Assembly: GCA_003542295.1 (NCBI GenBank)
Contig: DPKX01000023.1
Location: forward strand, 907 to 9,374
Reading direction: 5' to 3'
DNA from: Candidatus Atribacter hydrocarboniphilus
GTDB taxonomy: Bacteria > Atribacterota > Atribacteria > Atribacterales > Atribacteraceae
DNA length: 8,468 bases
The position numbers were made by a program, and so were the translations under genes. The notes below the pieces were generated by a model, which saw only the letters and a list, made by a program, of their open reading frames with translations, made no database searches and was not told the origin of the DNA. Of this stretch, positions 1 through 6,882 are shown in pieces; the stretch's first letter is position 1; each line of letters begins with the position of its first letter.

Positions 1-25
1 CCTTTATCGTGCCCGATTAATGTAG

Positions 26-45
26 CGACATGCCATGGCATGTCG
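26..45. repeat. Perfect 20-bp palindrome, likely dispersed intergenic repeat
   Basis: The sequence CGACATGCCATGGCATGTCG equals its own reverse complement, with no spacer. Flanking GATT (16-19) and AATC (46-49) could extend the pairing across a bulge. It lies beyond the 3' end of hom and close to a second hairpin at 73-95. A protein operator is possible, but no promoter is seen beside it. A mobile palindromic repeat (REP-like or MITE-like) is the simplest reading, and only a genome-wide count could settle it. Confidence 0.5.
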
Positions 46-60
46 AATCTTGGGTTTTCA

Positions 61-97
61 CCCTCATCCAAACCTTCTCCCATCAAGGGAGAAGGAG
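61..97. repeat. Hairpin repeat of the CCCTCA...CTTCTCCC...GGGAGAAGG type
   Basis: CCTTCTCCC (73-81) pairs perfectly with GGGAGAAGG (87-95) around a 5-nt loop, giving a 9-bp stem. A small GGGT/ACCC hairpin (52-55 with 60-63) adjoins it. The motif resembles the CCCTCACCC...CCCTCTCCC palindromes scattered between genes in many bacterial genomes. That resemblance comes from memory, not from a search. Neither strand has a U-run directly after the stem, so it is not a clear terminator by itself. Confidence 0.45.
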
Positions 98-165
98 TTA
101 AAAAACCAAAATGAGAGGTGGTTGTAGTCATACACCATCCTGAATCTTTGGATTGTAACCTCTCA
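98..165 (-). terminator. Candidate terminator of hom
   Basis: Read on the minus strand after the hom stop, TGAGAGGT (165-158) pairs with ACCTCTCA (119-112) as an 8-bp closing stem. It is followed by TTTT, GG and TTTTTT (111-100). The stem encloses 38 nt that include a small ATCC/GGAT hairpin, so it is much longer than a classical intrinsic terminator. The distal T-run is split by GG. Position and base composition favour termination here, but the fold is unusual. Confidence 0.35.
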
Positions 166-191
166 CTGCACTCTTTATGATAACACTTTGC

Positions 192-1481
192 TTAGGATTC
201 TCCGTCTTCCACGCGGATAGCATAGACGTCTTTGACTACATCGAGATTTTGAATACTTTGAATGGCCTTCTGTACATTTCTTTCTTGAATTCGATGGGTT
301 AAAAAATAAATATTAGTTAGTTTGCCCGGAGTACTAACCGGTTGTTTGACTGCTGACAGACTAACCCCTGAATTCCCAAACTCGCTGGCGATTTTTCCCA
401 ATACTCCAGGAACATCCAAAGCTAAAACTCGAACACAATTTTGAGAAATCAAGCTCTCCATAGGAAGAACAGTTAAATCTCTCATGCAAGTACACCCTAC
501 CCGTCCTCTGGCTGCATACTTAATATTTCGGATGGCATCAATAATATCTCCAACCATGGCACTTCCGGTTGCATCACCACCAGCACCAGGACCCCGAAAT
601 GTCAAATCGCGGGTTCGGGATCGGACATAAATGGCGTTCTCTACTCCAAACACCGATGAGAGAGGATGAGAAAGCGGGAGTAGAACTGGTTGAACCCGAA
701 GTTCGATATCTTCTCCAATTCGCCGGGCAATTGCCAATAACTTAATTGTGTATCCTAATTCTCGGGCGTATTCAATATCATCAGTCAAAATACGGGTGAT
801 ACCTTCCCGATATACCTTTTCAACATCTACCCGCCCATGAAAACATAAAGTTGCCAAGATGGCAATTTTATAGGTTGAATCGAATCCTTCTATATCATTG
901 GTTGGTATCGGCTCAGCAAATCCTTTTCTTTTTGCTTCTTCCAAAGCCTTTTCAAATGATGTTTTTCTGAGAGACATTTCTGAAAGAATATAGTTCGTTG
1001 TTCCATTGACTATCCCGATAACCTCCAAGATGTCGTCACCAAGAAGTTGCTCTTTAAGGGTGTGTATTATTGGTATCCCGCCTCCAACTGCGCCCTCGAA
1101 ATAAACATCGGTTTCATTCTCTGCAGCCAGCTGAAATAACTCTCGACCTTTTTTCGCAATAAGTTCTTTATTAGGAGTGATAACTGTCTTCCCCCGGGCT
1201 AAAGCTTGTGAAACATAATCAAAGGCTGGATCTATTCCGCCCATTGCTTCGACGACGATTTCTATTTCAGGGTCATCAATCACTTCTGATGGATCGCTGC
1301 TTTTAATATCTGGTGGAACCACCATAGGTCGACCAATCATCCACTCTTTGTCAACAATTTTAACGACTTTAACTCCAACTCCCAATTCTTTTTCGATTTC
1401 TTCTTTTTGATTCCAAAGGGCTTTTACGGTCCCCATTCCTACCGTTCCAAATCCAATGACTCCAACTTTTATCTGTCTCAT
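192..1481 (-). CDS. hom: Homoserine dehydrogenase
   Basis: This enzyme reduces L-aspartate 4-semialdehyde to L-homoserine with NAD(P)H, the branch point toward threonine and methionine in the cytoplasm. The 429 residues have the full long-form layout. An N-terminal Rossmann fold carries GFGTVG at 11-16. The catalytic domain carries ITPNKE (101-106), NGTTNYIL (159-166) and E198/D201/K205 in the IEGFDSTYK segment, which match the substrate and catalytic acid/lysine positions of the family. A C-terminal ACT-type domain runs from about 349 to 424 (DVPGVLGKIA), a region that usually binds threonine for feedback inhibition. The ATG start has a GAGGGAGAG ribosome-binding site. The gene lies 41 bp downstream of the ABC-transporter ATPase gene with no terminator between them, so it may be read from the transporter transcript. 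It appears intact. Confidence 0.95.
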   Translation of the reverse strand: MRQIKVGVIGFGTVGMGTVKALWNQKEEIEKELGVGVKVVKIVDKEWMIGRPMVVPPDIKSSDPSEVIDDPEIEIVVEAMGGIDPAFDYVSQALARGKTVITPNKELIAKKGRELFQLAAENETDVYFEGAVGGGIPIIHTLKEQLLGDDILEVIGIVNGTTNYILSEMSLRKTSFEKALEEAKRKGFAEPIPTNDIEGFDSTYKIAILATLCFHGRVDVEKVYREGITRILTDDIEYARELGYTIKLLAIARRIGEDIELRVQPVLLPLSHPLSSVFGVENAIYVRSRTRDLTFRGPGAGGDATGSAMVGDIIDAIRNIKYAARGRVGCTCMRDLTVLPMESLISQNCVRVLALDVPGVLGKIASEFGNSGVSLSAVKQPVSTPGKLTNIYFLTHRIQERNVQKAIQSIQNLDVVKDVYAIRVEDGES

Positions 1482-1522
1482 ATCTCTCCCTCTAATTTTT
1501 TTAGTTAGAAAGAATATCTCCT

Positions 1523-2263
1523 CTAAACATTAATAATTTTACCCAAGAAATCCCGTAATCGAGGATTCTTCGGATTATAAAAAATTTCTTCCGGTTTTCC
1601 GTCCTCAATAATTCTCCCCTCATCAATATATACCACCCGATCGGCAACTTCTCTCGCAAACCCCATTTCATGAGTTACAACTACCATTGTCATTCCCTCC
1701 CGAGCCAATTCTTTCATAACATCTAAAACATCATTGACTGTTTCCGGGTCTAAAGCTGAAGTAGGCTCATCGAACATCATCACTTGGGGATTCATTGCCA
1801 ACGCTCGTGCAATTGCCACTCTTTGCTGTTGACCACCAGAAAGCTGAATGGGATAAGATTCAGCTTTTTCTTCCAAACCGACTTTTTCTAATAAACGAAG
1901 AGATACCTTTTCCGATTCCGCCTTAGACATTCTCTTCACTTTCTGGAGAGCCAGAGTAATATTACTTAAAACTGTCATGTGAGGGAAAAGATTAAAATTC
2001 TGGAATATCATTCCAATAGATTGCCGAACAATATTTATATTAACCTTTTTATCAGTTATTTTTACCCCGTTGATTAATATTTCACCACTATGTATCGATT
2101 CAATACCATTTAAACAACGCAGAAAGGTACTTTTACCTGAACCAGATGCACCGATAATGGAAACTACTTCACCAAAAGGAACTCGGATATCTATATTCTT
2201 TAATACATGATTGGTATTAAAAAATTTATTTAATCCATTGACCTCAATAGCCCACCTACTCAC
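1523..2263 (-). CDS. Polar amino-acid ABC transporter, ATP-binding protein (GlnQ/HisP type)
   Basis: This is the cytoplasmic ATPase that powers import of a polar amino acid. At 246 residues it has normal length and every ABC motif: Walker [10 protein letters not shown] (38-46), Q-loop in FQNFNLF (Q88), signature LSGGQQQ (141-147), Walker B VMMFDEP (161-167), D-loop SALD (169-172) and switch histidine H198 in VTHEMGFA. The MTVLSN and [13 protein letters not shown] segments are typical of the glutamine/histidine/arginine subfamily. The start is GTG and overlaps the end of the permease gene by 8 bp (GTGAGTAG), which indicates translational coupling. An AGAGG sequence lies about 10 nt upstream. 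The ATPase sequence does not reveal the substrate. Confidence 0.95.
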   Translation of the reverse strand: MSRWAIEVNGLNKFFNTNHVLKNIDIRVPFGEVVSIIGASGSGKSTFLRCLNGIESIHSGEILINGVKITDKKVNINIVRQSIGMIFQNFNLFPHMTVLSNITLALQKVKRMSKAESEKVSLRLLEKVGLEEKAESYPIQLSGGQQQRVAIARALAMNPQVMMFDEPTSALDPETVNDVLDVMKELAREGMTMVVVTHEMGFAREVADRVVYIDEGRIIEDGKPEEIFYNPKNPRLRDFLGKIINV

Positions 2264-2912
2264 CGTAACGCAACCTCTTCTCAGAATATTTCACAATTCT
2301 TGATATGGTATAGGTCATAATAAAATAAAAAAGAGCGACTCCCGACCAGATTTCAAAAGATTTAAAGGTTCGAGTTATAATAATCTGCCCCGAACGAGTT
2401 AACTCAGCAATCGCAATGGTTGATACCAGAGATGAATCCTTCAATAATGCTATGAATTCATTTCCCAGTGCTGGCAAAATCCGAACTAATGATTGAGGAA
2501 GAATAACATATCTCATAGCCTGCCAGTAAGTAAGACCCAAAGACCGAGCTGCTTCCATTTGGCCTTTGGCAATCGATTCGATACCACCCCGAACAATTTC
2601 ACCGATATAGGCACCGCTGTTAATTCCCATTGCCATCATACCTGCGATAAAAGGATCTAAATTTAAACCTAAGGCAGGTAAACCAAAATAAACAATAAAA
2701 ATCTGAACTAATAAGGGAGTTCCTCGAATAAGTTCGATATATAAACTCGAAATCGTACGGAACACAACATTTGGCCAAACCCGTGCCAAGCCGGTTACAA
2801 ACCCAATTACCAAGCCCATAGCTATTGATAAAACTGTAATCCTTAAGGTAACCGATGCTCCATAAAGTAAAGCAGGAATAGCTCTAACAAGTGCTGATAG
2901 GTCAAATTGCAA
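2256..2912 (-). CDS. Polar amino-acid ABC transporter, permease
   Basis: This is the inner-membrane channel subunit of the importer, 218 residues, probably acting as a homodimer with two copies of the ATPase. It shows the amphipathic N-terminus and [15 protein letters not shown] first membrane segment typical of the His/Glu/Gln/Arg/opine permease family. It also has the [11 protein letters not shown] segment (60-70) and the ATPase-docking EAA loop [20 protein letters not shown] (120-139). About five membrane helices are expected. The start is TTG at 2912, about 8 nt after a strong AAGGAGG. An out-of-frame ATG lies between that site and the TTG and opens a four-codon ORF (MVAI, stop at 2902-2904). 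The 3' end overlaps the ATPase gene. Confidence 0.93.
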   Translation of the reverse strand: MQFDLSALVRAIPALLYGASVTLRITVLSIAMGLVIGFVTGLARVWPNVVFRTISSLYIELIRGTPLLVQIFIVYFGLPALGLNLDPFIAGMMAMGINSGAYIGEIVRGGIESIAKGQMEAARSLGLTYWQAMRYVILPQSLVRILPALGNEFIALLKDSSLVSTIAIAELTRSGQIIITRTFKSFEIWSGVALFYFIMTYTISRIVKYSEKRLRYGE

Positions 2913-3145
2913 CCATGGTGCCTCCTTTCGCTCCGAACATTTCTGATCGTGGTTTGAACCCCACTTGGGAAACGTTTTTTTTGATATTTATTGGTAAAAC
3001 TCAATTTTTAAAACTAAGCCTAAATTTCATCCAGCTCCTGCCAACAGTAAAAAAGAAAAAACTACTACCTTTTCTGTTTTTACAATCGAAGAGTTAAGTG
3101 ACCTCCAGAAACCACTTATTTTAATCAATATTTTTTGAAATACCG
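2913..3145 (-). promoter_or_regulatory. Long permease leader with stem-loops, no clear promoter
   Basis: Between the terminator of the binding-protein gene and the permease lie about 230 bp with no convincing gene and no promoter I can defend. On the minus strand AACGTTT (2976-2970) can pair with AAATGTT (2942-2936), including one G-U pair. It encloses GTGG/CCAC (2964-2961 with 2952-2949) around an 8-nt GGTTCAAA loop, and sits just upstream of the AAGGAGG ribosome-binding site. A second weak stem is TAAGTG/CACTTA (3118-3113 with 3100-3095). I do not recognise a T-box or a known riboswitch. The stretch may carry an undetected promoter, or permease expression may depend on read-through of the terminator. 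Confidence 0.3.
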
Positions 3146-3175
3146 AAAAAATGGGCGCTATTTCATAGCGCCCAT
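3146..3175 (-). terminator. Strong intrinsic terminator after the binding-protein gene
   Basis: ATGGGCGCTA (3175-3166 on the minus strand) pairs perfectly with TAGCGCCCAT (3160-3151) around a 5-nt loop, giving a 10-bp GC-rich stem. Six T residues (3151-3146) follow at once. It lies 33 bp past the stop codon of the solute-binding protein and separates that gene from the permease and ATPase. This arrangement would make the periplasmic protein in excess over the membrane components. Confidence 0.88.
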
Positions 3176-3208
3176 CGAAAAATTTTTATGAAAACTGTTT
3201 CTACTCTC

Positions 3209-3982
3209 CTAATTTCCCGGAGCAGTAAACCATTTGTCATGAATTTCCTGATATTTACCCGATTCTTTTAATTTAGCAATTGCCTCATTGATGGCTGCTA
3301 ATAATTCAGTTTCACCTTTACGCATCGTTACCCCGTAAATATCTTCTCCTTCTTTGAATGTCGCAGCTATTTTCATATCAGGAAGAAGCGTCATCCGGAA
3401 TGATACTTCAGAATAATCATTCACGACGGCATCGGCTCTTTTATTCATAACTTCCATATAGGCTTTATCGGTAGTATCAAAACGTTTAATTTCTTTTATA
3501 CCTTCAATTTCGCTTACAGCAAAATCTCCAGTCGTTCCAATTTGAACCGCAACTACTTTCCCAACTAAATCTTCTGGCCCTTTTATCGAGTCATCATCTT
3601 TTCGAACCGCTATTGCTTGAGATGTTTGATAATAAGGGTCACTCATGTCTTTGGATTTTAACCGCTCTTCAGTAATTGAAGTCGAAGACATGATGATATC
3701 AAATTTTTTCGAATCCAAAGCTGGAAATATCCCATCCCAAGCTGTATCAATAAACTCCGCTTTGACTCCTAACACCTCGGCAATGGCGTTGCCAAGGTCA
3801 ATATCAAAACCAATCATATTTCCTGCTTCATCATAATATTCCATCGGTGGATAAGTCGCATCAGTCCCAATAATGATCGTCCCCCGTGCTTTTATATCAT
3901 CCAGGGTCGACGCCGTAGCCAACGAACTAAGCCCTATCATTCCAACCATAATGACTAAAAATATTACTAAGTGTTTTTTCAA
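3209..3982 (-). CDS. Polar amino-acid ABC transporter, periplasmic substrate-binding protein
   Basis: This protein captures the amino acid outside the inner membrane and delivers it to the adjacent permease. It belongs to solute-binding family 3 and has 257 residues. The signal peptide has a KK n-region, a hydrophobic core (about 5-20) and a likely SLATAS cleavage site near residue 25. No lipobox cysteine is present, so the mature protein should be soluble and periplasmic. The family signature GFDIDLGNAIAEVLG lies at 58-72. By analogy with ArgT, ligand contacts are D41, Y44, W82, S100/S102, R107, T150/T151 and D189, which fix the alpha-carboxylate and alpha-amino groups. The side-chain specificity is not readable. 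The start chosen is TTG at 3982 because GGGAGGG lies just upstream. A TTG five codons earlier would include that site in the coding sequence. Confidence 0.93.
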   Translation of the reverse strand: MKKHLVIFLVIMVGMIGLSSLATASTLDDIKARGTIIIGTDATYPPMEYYDEAGNMIGFDIDLGNAIAEVLGVKAEFIDTAWDGIFPALDSKKFDIIMSSTSITEERLKSKDMSDPYYQTSQAIAVRKDDDSIKGPEDLVGKVVAVQIGTTGDFAVSEIEGIKEIKRFDTTDKAYMEVMNKRADAVVNDYSEVSFRMTLLPDMKIAATFKEGEDIYGVTMRKGETELLAAINEAIAKLKESGKYQEIHDKWFTAPGN

Positions 3983-4006
3983 ATGAATCCCTCCCAATTT
4001 TTGAAA

Positions 4007-4036
4007 ATAATATCATTGATAAGAATTTTATGTCAA
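4007..4036 (-). promoter_or_regulatory. Sigma-70-type promoter of the binding-protein gene
   Basis: Read on the minus strand, a consensus -35 TTGACA (4036-4031) is followed after 18 bp by TATTAT (4012-4007), a 5/6 match to the -10 box. TG in the extended -10 position precedes it (TGATATTAT). Transcription should start near 3999-4001, leaving a leader of roughly 20 nt before the TTG start, with GGGAGGG in between. This is the best promoter match I see in the window. Confidence 0.8.
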
Positions 4037-4039
4037 TGA
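4013..4039. promoter_or_regulatory. Operator-like dyad over the importer promoter
   Basis: TCATTGA (4013-4019) and TCAATGA (4033-4039) are perfect inverted 7-bp arms with centres 20 bp apart, about two helical turns. One arm covers the -35 box and the other fills the end of the spacer next to the -10 box. A dimeric repressor bound here would block RNA polymerase. The regulator is not in the window, and the dyad could be chance in AT-rich DNA. Confidence 0.4.
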
Positions 4040-4059
4040 AAAGATAACTGCCAAATACT

Positions 4060-5394
4060 TTATTCTTCCACCCCTGGATTATAGGTACGATGTGATAAGT
4101 TTTCAAATTTCGTAAAAGCATTCCTAAAAAGAAGCTCGATAGCACCAACCGGACCGTTTCTTTGTTTGGCTACAATAACTTCAGCAATATTTTTTTTACT
4201 CTGGGTGTTGGGATTATAATACTCCTCCCGATAAATAAACATAACCAAGTCGGCATCCTGCTCAATCGCTCCACTTTCACGCAGGTCCGAAAGCTGGGGC
4301 CGCTTGGGGTTTCTCTGCTCCACTGCTCTGCTTAATTGAGAAACCGCAACAACTGGTACATCAAGTTCCCGAGCCATTGCTTTTAAAGATCGCGAAATTT
4401 CTGAAATTTCTTGTTGTCGATTCTCGGTTCGCATGTGACCGCTCATTAATTGTAAATAATCAACGATAACTAAACCCAAGTTTTTTTCTACCTTTAGTCT
4501 CCTGGCTTTCGCACGCAATTCAAGAACGGTAATTCCTGGTGTATCGTCAATATATATTGAGGCGTTTGCTAACCGTCCAGCTGCTGAAGCCAATATCGGC
4601 CAATCTTTTTCATTAATAAGCCCTCTTCTCACCCGAGATGCATCGATTCCGGCCTCTCCACAAAGCATTCTTTGGGCAATGTGATCTCGTGACATTTCAA
4701 GACTAAAAAATGCCACTGGTATCTTTTTATTAATGCCCACGTGCTGAGCTATGTTCAGGCAAAAACTGGTTTTTCCCATTCCAGGTCTGGCTGCAATGAC
4801 TATCAGCTCGGAAGGATGAAACCCAGCTGTAATATTGTCCAAATCAACAAAACCGGTTGGGATACCAGTTATATGTTCATCTCGGTGATAAAGGTCCTCA
4901 ATACGATCAAAAGCCTCGTTGATAACGGTTTTTAGAGCAACAAAATCACTTTTTATCCGGCTTTGCGATAACTGCAAAATCATATGCTGCGAGCGATCGA
5001 GTAATTCAGTGGCATCAATTTGACTTTCATAACTTTCTTTAATTATCTGGGTACAAATTTGAATAATAAGACGAACAATAGCTTTTTCTTCAACGATATG
5101 AGCATAATATTCAACATTTGCTGCAGTTGGAACCAAATTGGTTAAAAGTGATAAATACTCAAGACCTCCCACCGTCTCCAGTTGATTTTTTGCTCTGAGC
5201 TTTTCAGCCAGGGTAACAATGTCACAGGCTTTATCTTCTTCAAACAGCTCAGTTATTGCAGAAAAAATGATCCGATGGTTATCATAATAATAATCTTCCG
5301 GTCGAAGAATTTCCAATGCTTTAAGAAGAGCATTCCTCTCCAGTAACATTGAGCCCAAGGTCGCTTGTTCCGCTTCGAGACTTTGGGGAGGCAC
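4060..5394 (-). CDS. dnaB: Replicative DNA helicase DnaB
   Basis: DnaB is the hexameric 5'-3' helicase that unwinds the replication fork in the cytoplasm. From the GTG at 5394 it has 444 residues. The N-terminal DnaB domain opens with PPQSLEAEQATLGSMLL, and the RecA-like motor follows. Walker A is ARPGMGKTS (202-210), Walker B LVIVDYLQLM (308-317), motif H3 VSQLSRAVEQR (351-361), and H4 RESGAIEQDADLVMF (372-386). The arginine-finger region is KQRNGPVG (410-417). There is no intein. GTG 5394 is the first ATG/GTG/TTG in frame but has only a poor, very close AGAAAGA ahead of it. The frame stays open upstream, and the GAGGTGA inside the end of rplI better serves an in-frame CTG (5409) or ATC (5412), which would add LSIER or ILSIER. 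The gene follows rplI directly. Confidence 0.95.
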   Translation of the reverse strand: MPPQSLEAEQATLGSMLLERNALLKALEILRPEDYYYDNHRIIFSAITELFEEDKACDIVTLAEKLRAKNQLETVGGLEYLSLLTNLVPTAANVEYYAHIVEEKAIVRLIIQICTQIIKESYESQIDATELLDRSQHMILQLSQSRIKSDFVALKTVINEAFDRIEDLYHRDEHITGIPTGFVDLDNITAGFHPSELIVIAARPGMGKTSFCLNIAQHVGINKKIPVAFFSLEMSRDHIAQRMLCGEAGIDASRVRRGLINEKDWPILASAAGRLANASIYIDDTPGITVLELRAKARRLKVEKNLGLVIVDYLQLMSGHMRTENRQQEISEISRSLKAMARELDVPVVAVSQLSRAVEQRNPKRPQLSDLRESGAIEQDADLVMFIYREEYYNPNTQSKKNIAEVIVAKQRNGPVGAIELLFRNAFTKFENLSHRTYNPGVEE

Positions 5395-5405
5395 TCTTTC
5401 TATAC

Positions 5406-5894
5406 TCAGGATTCTTTCACCTCTTTTGCATCATCCGGTTGAACACTTTCTTCAGGGACAATCTGAACCTGCACTGATCCATAAATACCTTTCCCAAAAT
5501 GGAGTTTAACTTCGGTTTCACCAATATCTTTGATTGGTTCTGGAAGATCAATAAACTTACGATCTAATTCTAATTGTAGTTTTTCTCCAATTTTATCAGC
5601 TATTTCTTTTGAAGTTACCGAACCGTAAAGTTTCCCCTTTTCTCCAGCTTTTCTCATAAATTCAAGATGTAATCCATCTACTTTTTTCTGAAGTTGATGA
5701 ATAGCGTCTAATTCTTTTTCTTCTCTTTGCTTTTTCTTGCGCTTCAAAATATCAATTTGAGTCAAACTTCCCTTGGTCGCTTTAATTGCCAATTTCTTTG
5801 GAAGGAGATAATTTCTAGCGTATCCTTCTTTTACCTCGATAACATCACCTTCATCGCCGAGGTTCTCCACTTTTTGTAAAAGTATAAGTTGCAT
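5406..5894 (-). CDS. rplI: 50S ribosomal protein bL9
   Basis: bL9 binds 23S rRNA near the base of the L1 stalk and helps maintain reading-frame fidelity. The product has 162 residues. Its N-terminal domain matches the family pattern, with G13, G16, V21, G24-Y25, N28-Y-L and then LPKKLAIKAT. A long charged connecting helix (about 41-75) leads to the C-terminal domain with GKLYGSVTSKEIAD (87-100). An acidic tail (EESVQPDDAKEVKES) makes it somewhat longer than the usual form of about 148 residues. The start is ATG 5894, where the family's N-terminus begins and AAAAGGAGTG sits 5 nt away. An in-frame ATG 13 codons upstream has no such support. The stop codon region contains the ribosome-binding sequence that appears to serve dnaB. 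Confidence 0.96.
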   Translation of the reverse strand: MQLILLQKVENLGDEGDVIEVKEGYARNYLLPKKLAIKATKGSLTQIDILKRKKKQREEKELDAIHQLQKKVDGLHLEFMRKAGEKGKLYGSVTSKEIADKIGEKLQLELDRKFIDLPEPIKDIGETEVKLHFGKGIYGSVQVQIVPEESVQPDDAKEVKES

Positions 5895-5912
5895 AATATC
5901 ACTCCTTTTCCG

Positions 5913-5971
5913 CAATGAAACCTCTATCCTCAAACTTACTATTCCAAAACAGCGTGAGGTTTAAACCATTG
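5913..5971 (-). promoter_or_regulatory. Predicted leader stem upstream of rplI
   Basis: In the 82-bp gap before rplI, CAATG (5971-5967) and AAACCTC (5962-5956), separated by a GTTT bulge, pair with GAGGTTT (5924-5918) and CATTG (5917-5913). This gives 5+7 bp and ends 18 nt before the ATG. A competing pairing uses CCTCA with TGAGG. The palindrome GGTTTAAACC (5967-5958) lies in the 5' arm. This could tune rplI translation or act in mRNA processing. I know of no named L9 leader matching it. Confidence 0.3.
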
Positions 5972-5976
5972 AAAAA

Positions 5977-6882
5977 CTACTTTTGTGCCCCCATTTTTCT
6001 AAAATCAAACCAGGTGTCGAGAACTCCTAACCAGCTTAAAATCGTACTAAATATCGGCTGAAATACCACAAATAAAAGTATTATAATTTTTACACCGCGA
6101 GATTGAATATAGCGACTCAGAAAATAATATACAATGGCAACTCCCTGAACGATAAAAAGAGATTGGGTTACAATCTGTAAGTTGAGACCGATTCTTCCGT
6201 AAATGGTTTCCCCGCCAAACAAGACAAACATCCAACTCAGGATAAACATCCAAAAAACCGAAACCGGGAATTTCCAGTTCCGAAAGGCTGGATATTCTGG
6301 AAAGGGTATTCCGATTTTCTTCCCAACCCATGACCCCAAAAAAAAATTAATGGTGGTATCAAGTATGGAAGCTACCACCAATATTGCCGGAAGAGCAAGA
6401 TTGATCAAGGTTACTATTTGTTGAAAGTTTTCCTCCCCAATTCCTCCAAACATTTGAGAAGTCCTTTGGAAGGCTTCCTCCATGATTTGAAGGTTTTCAA
6501 CAATCGGGTTGATTCCAGTTATGAGGAGTGCAAAACCGATTAATGCAATCTTGGATAAAAGCGACACCAAGCTGCCAAAACCGATTACTTCAAAAAAAGA
6601 ATATTTCTTTTTGATTGCATATCCCAAAAAAATCCCAATCAGAGCATAACTAATACAGATTAGAGCTGGAATTAAACCGGTAAAAGCGACTAATAGAGTG
6701 GCTACACCGGCGGCTAAAGCACCAGTTCTCAAATCCCAGCGAACTACTAAAAACAATACCGGTAATGGACAAAAAAAACTTAAAAAGAAACCGAATAATG
6801 GTAGATAAACACTTGATAAACATAAAACTACTGTTAAGGCAGCCAAGAAAGCTCCCTCAACAGTAGGTCTGAGTTTCCTCAT
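5977..6882 (-). CDS. DUF2232 (YybS-like) multi-pass membrane protein
   Basis: This is an integral membrane protein of 301 residues, strongly hydrophobic, with about eight membrane segments (roughly 9-30, 33-48, 54-74, 76-92, 98-123, 157-183, 206-224 and 236-255, plus 264-288). The segment FPEYPAFRNWKFP (194-206) between helices matches a conserved region I associate with the DUF2232/YybS family. In Bacillus, yybS lies upstream of gdpP, rplI and dnaC; here it sits between rpsR and rplI, which supports the assignment. Its biochemical role is not established, and a transporter or energy-coupling S-component-like fold is sometimes suspected. The ATG follows a run of eight A residues with no recognisable ribosome-binding site, 21 bp after the rpsR stop. 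Confidence 0.8.
   Translation of the reverse strand: MRKLRPTVEGAFLAALTVVLCLSSVYLPLFGFFLSFFCPLPVLFLVVRWDLRTGALAAGVATLLVAFTGLIPALICISYALIGIFLGYAIKKKYSFFEVIGFGSLVSLLSKIALIGFALLITGINPIVENLQIMEEAFQRTSQMFGGIGEENFQQIVTLINLALPAILVVASILDTTINFFLGSWVGKKIGIPFPEYPAFRNWKFPVSVFWMFILSWMFVLFGGETIYGRIGLNLQIVTQSLFIVQGVAIVYYFLSRYIQSRGVKIIILLFVVFQPIFSTILSWLGVLDTWFDFRKMGAQK

Noticed and set aside
1482..1522. Promoter or terminator between the ATPase gene and hom
   Set aside because: The 41 bp hold only ribosome-binding-like AGAGGAG and GAGGGAGAG sequences and a 4-bp CTAA/TTAG pairing.
2936..2976. tRNA gene or T-box suggested by the GGTTCAAA loop
   Set aside because: The stem is only 4 bp with an 8-nt loop, no D or anticodon arm is found, and no T-box antiterminator sequence is present.
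2891..3097. 68-codon plus-strand reading frame before the permease
   Set aside because: It starts inside the permease gene, has low-complexity composition with runs of K, L and F, no family resemblance and no promoter; it is probably chance in AT-rich leader DNA.
3927..4148. 73-codon minus-strand frame spanning the dnaB end and the promoter region
   Set aside because: It is an alternate frame of the dnaB 3' end and would cover the well-supported promoter and the binding-protein start.
5895..5933. Upstream in-frame ATG as the rplI start
   Set aside because: It adds 13 residues absent from the bL9 family, has no ribosome-binding site and overlaps the AAAAGGAGTG that serves ATG 5894.
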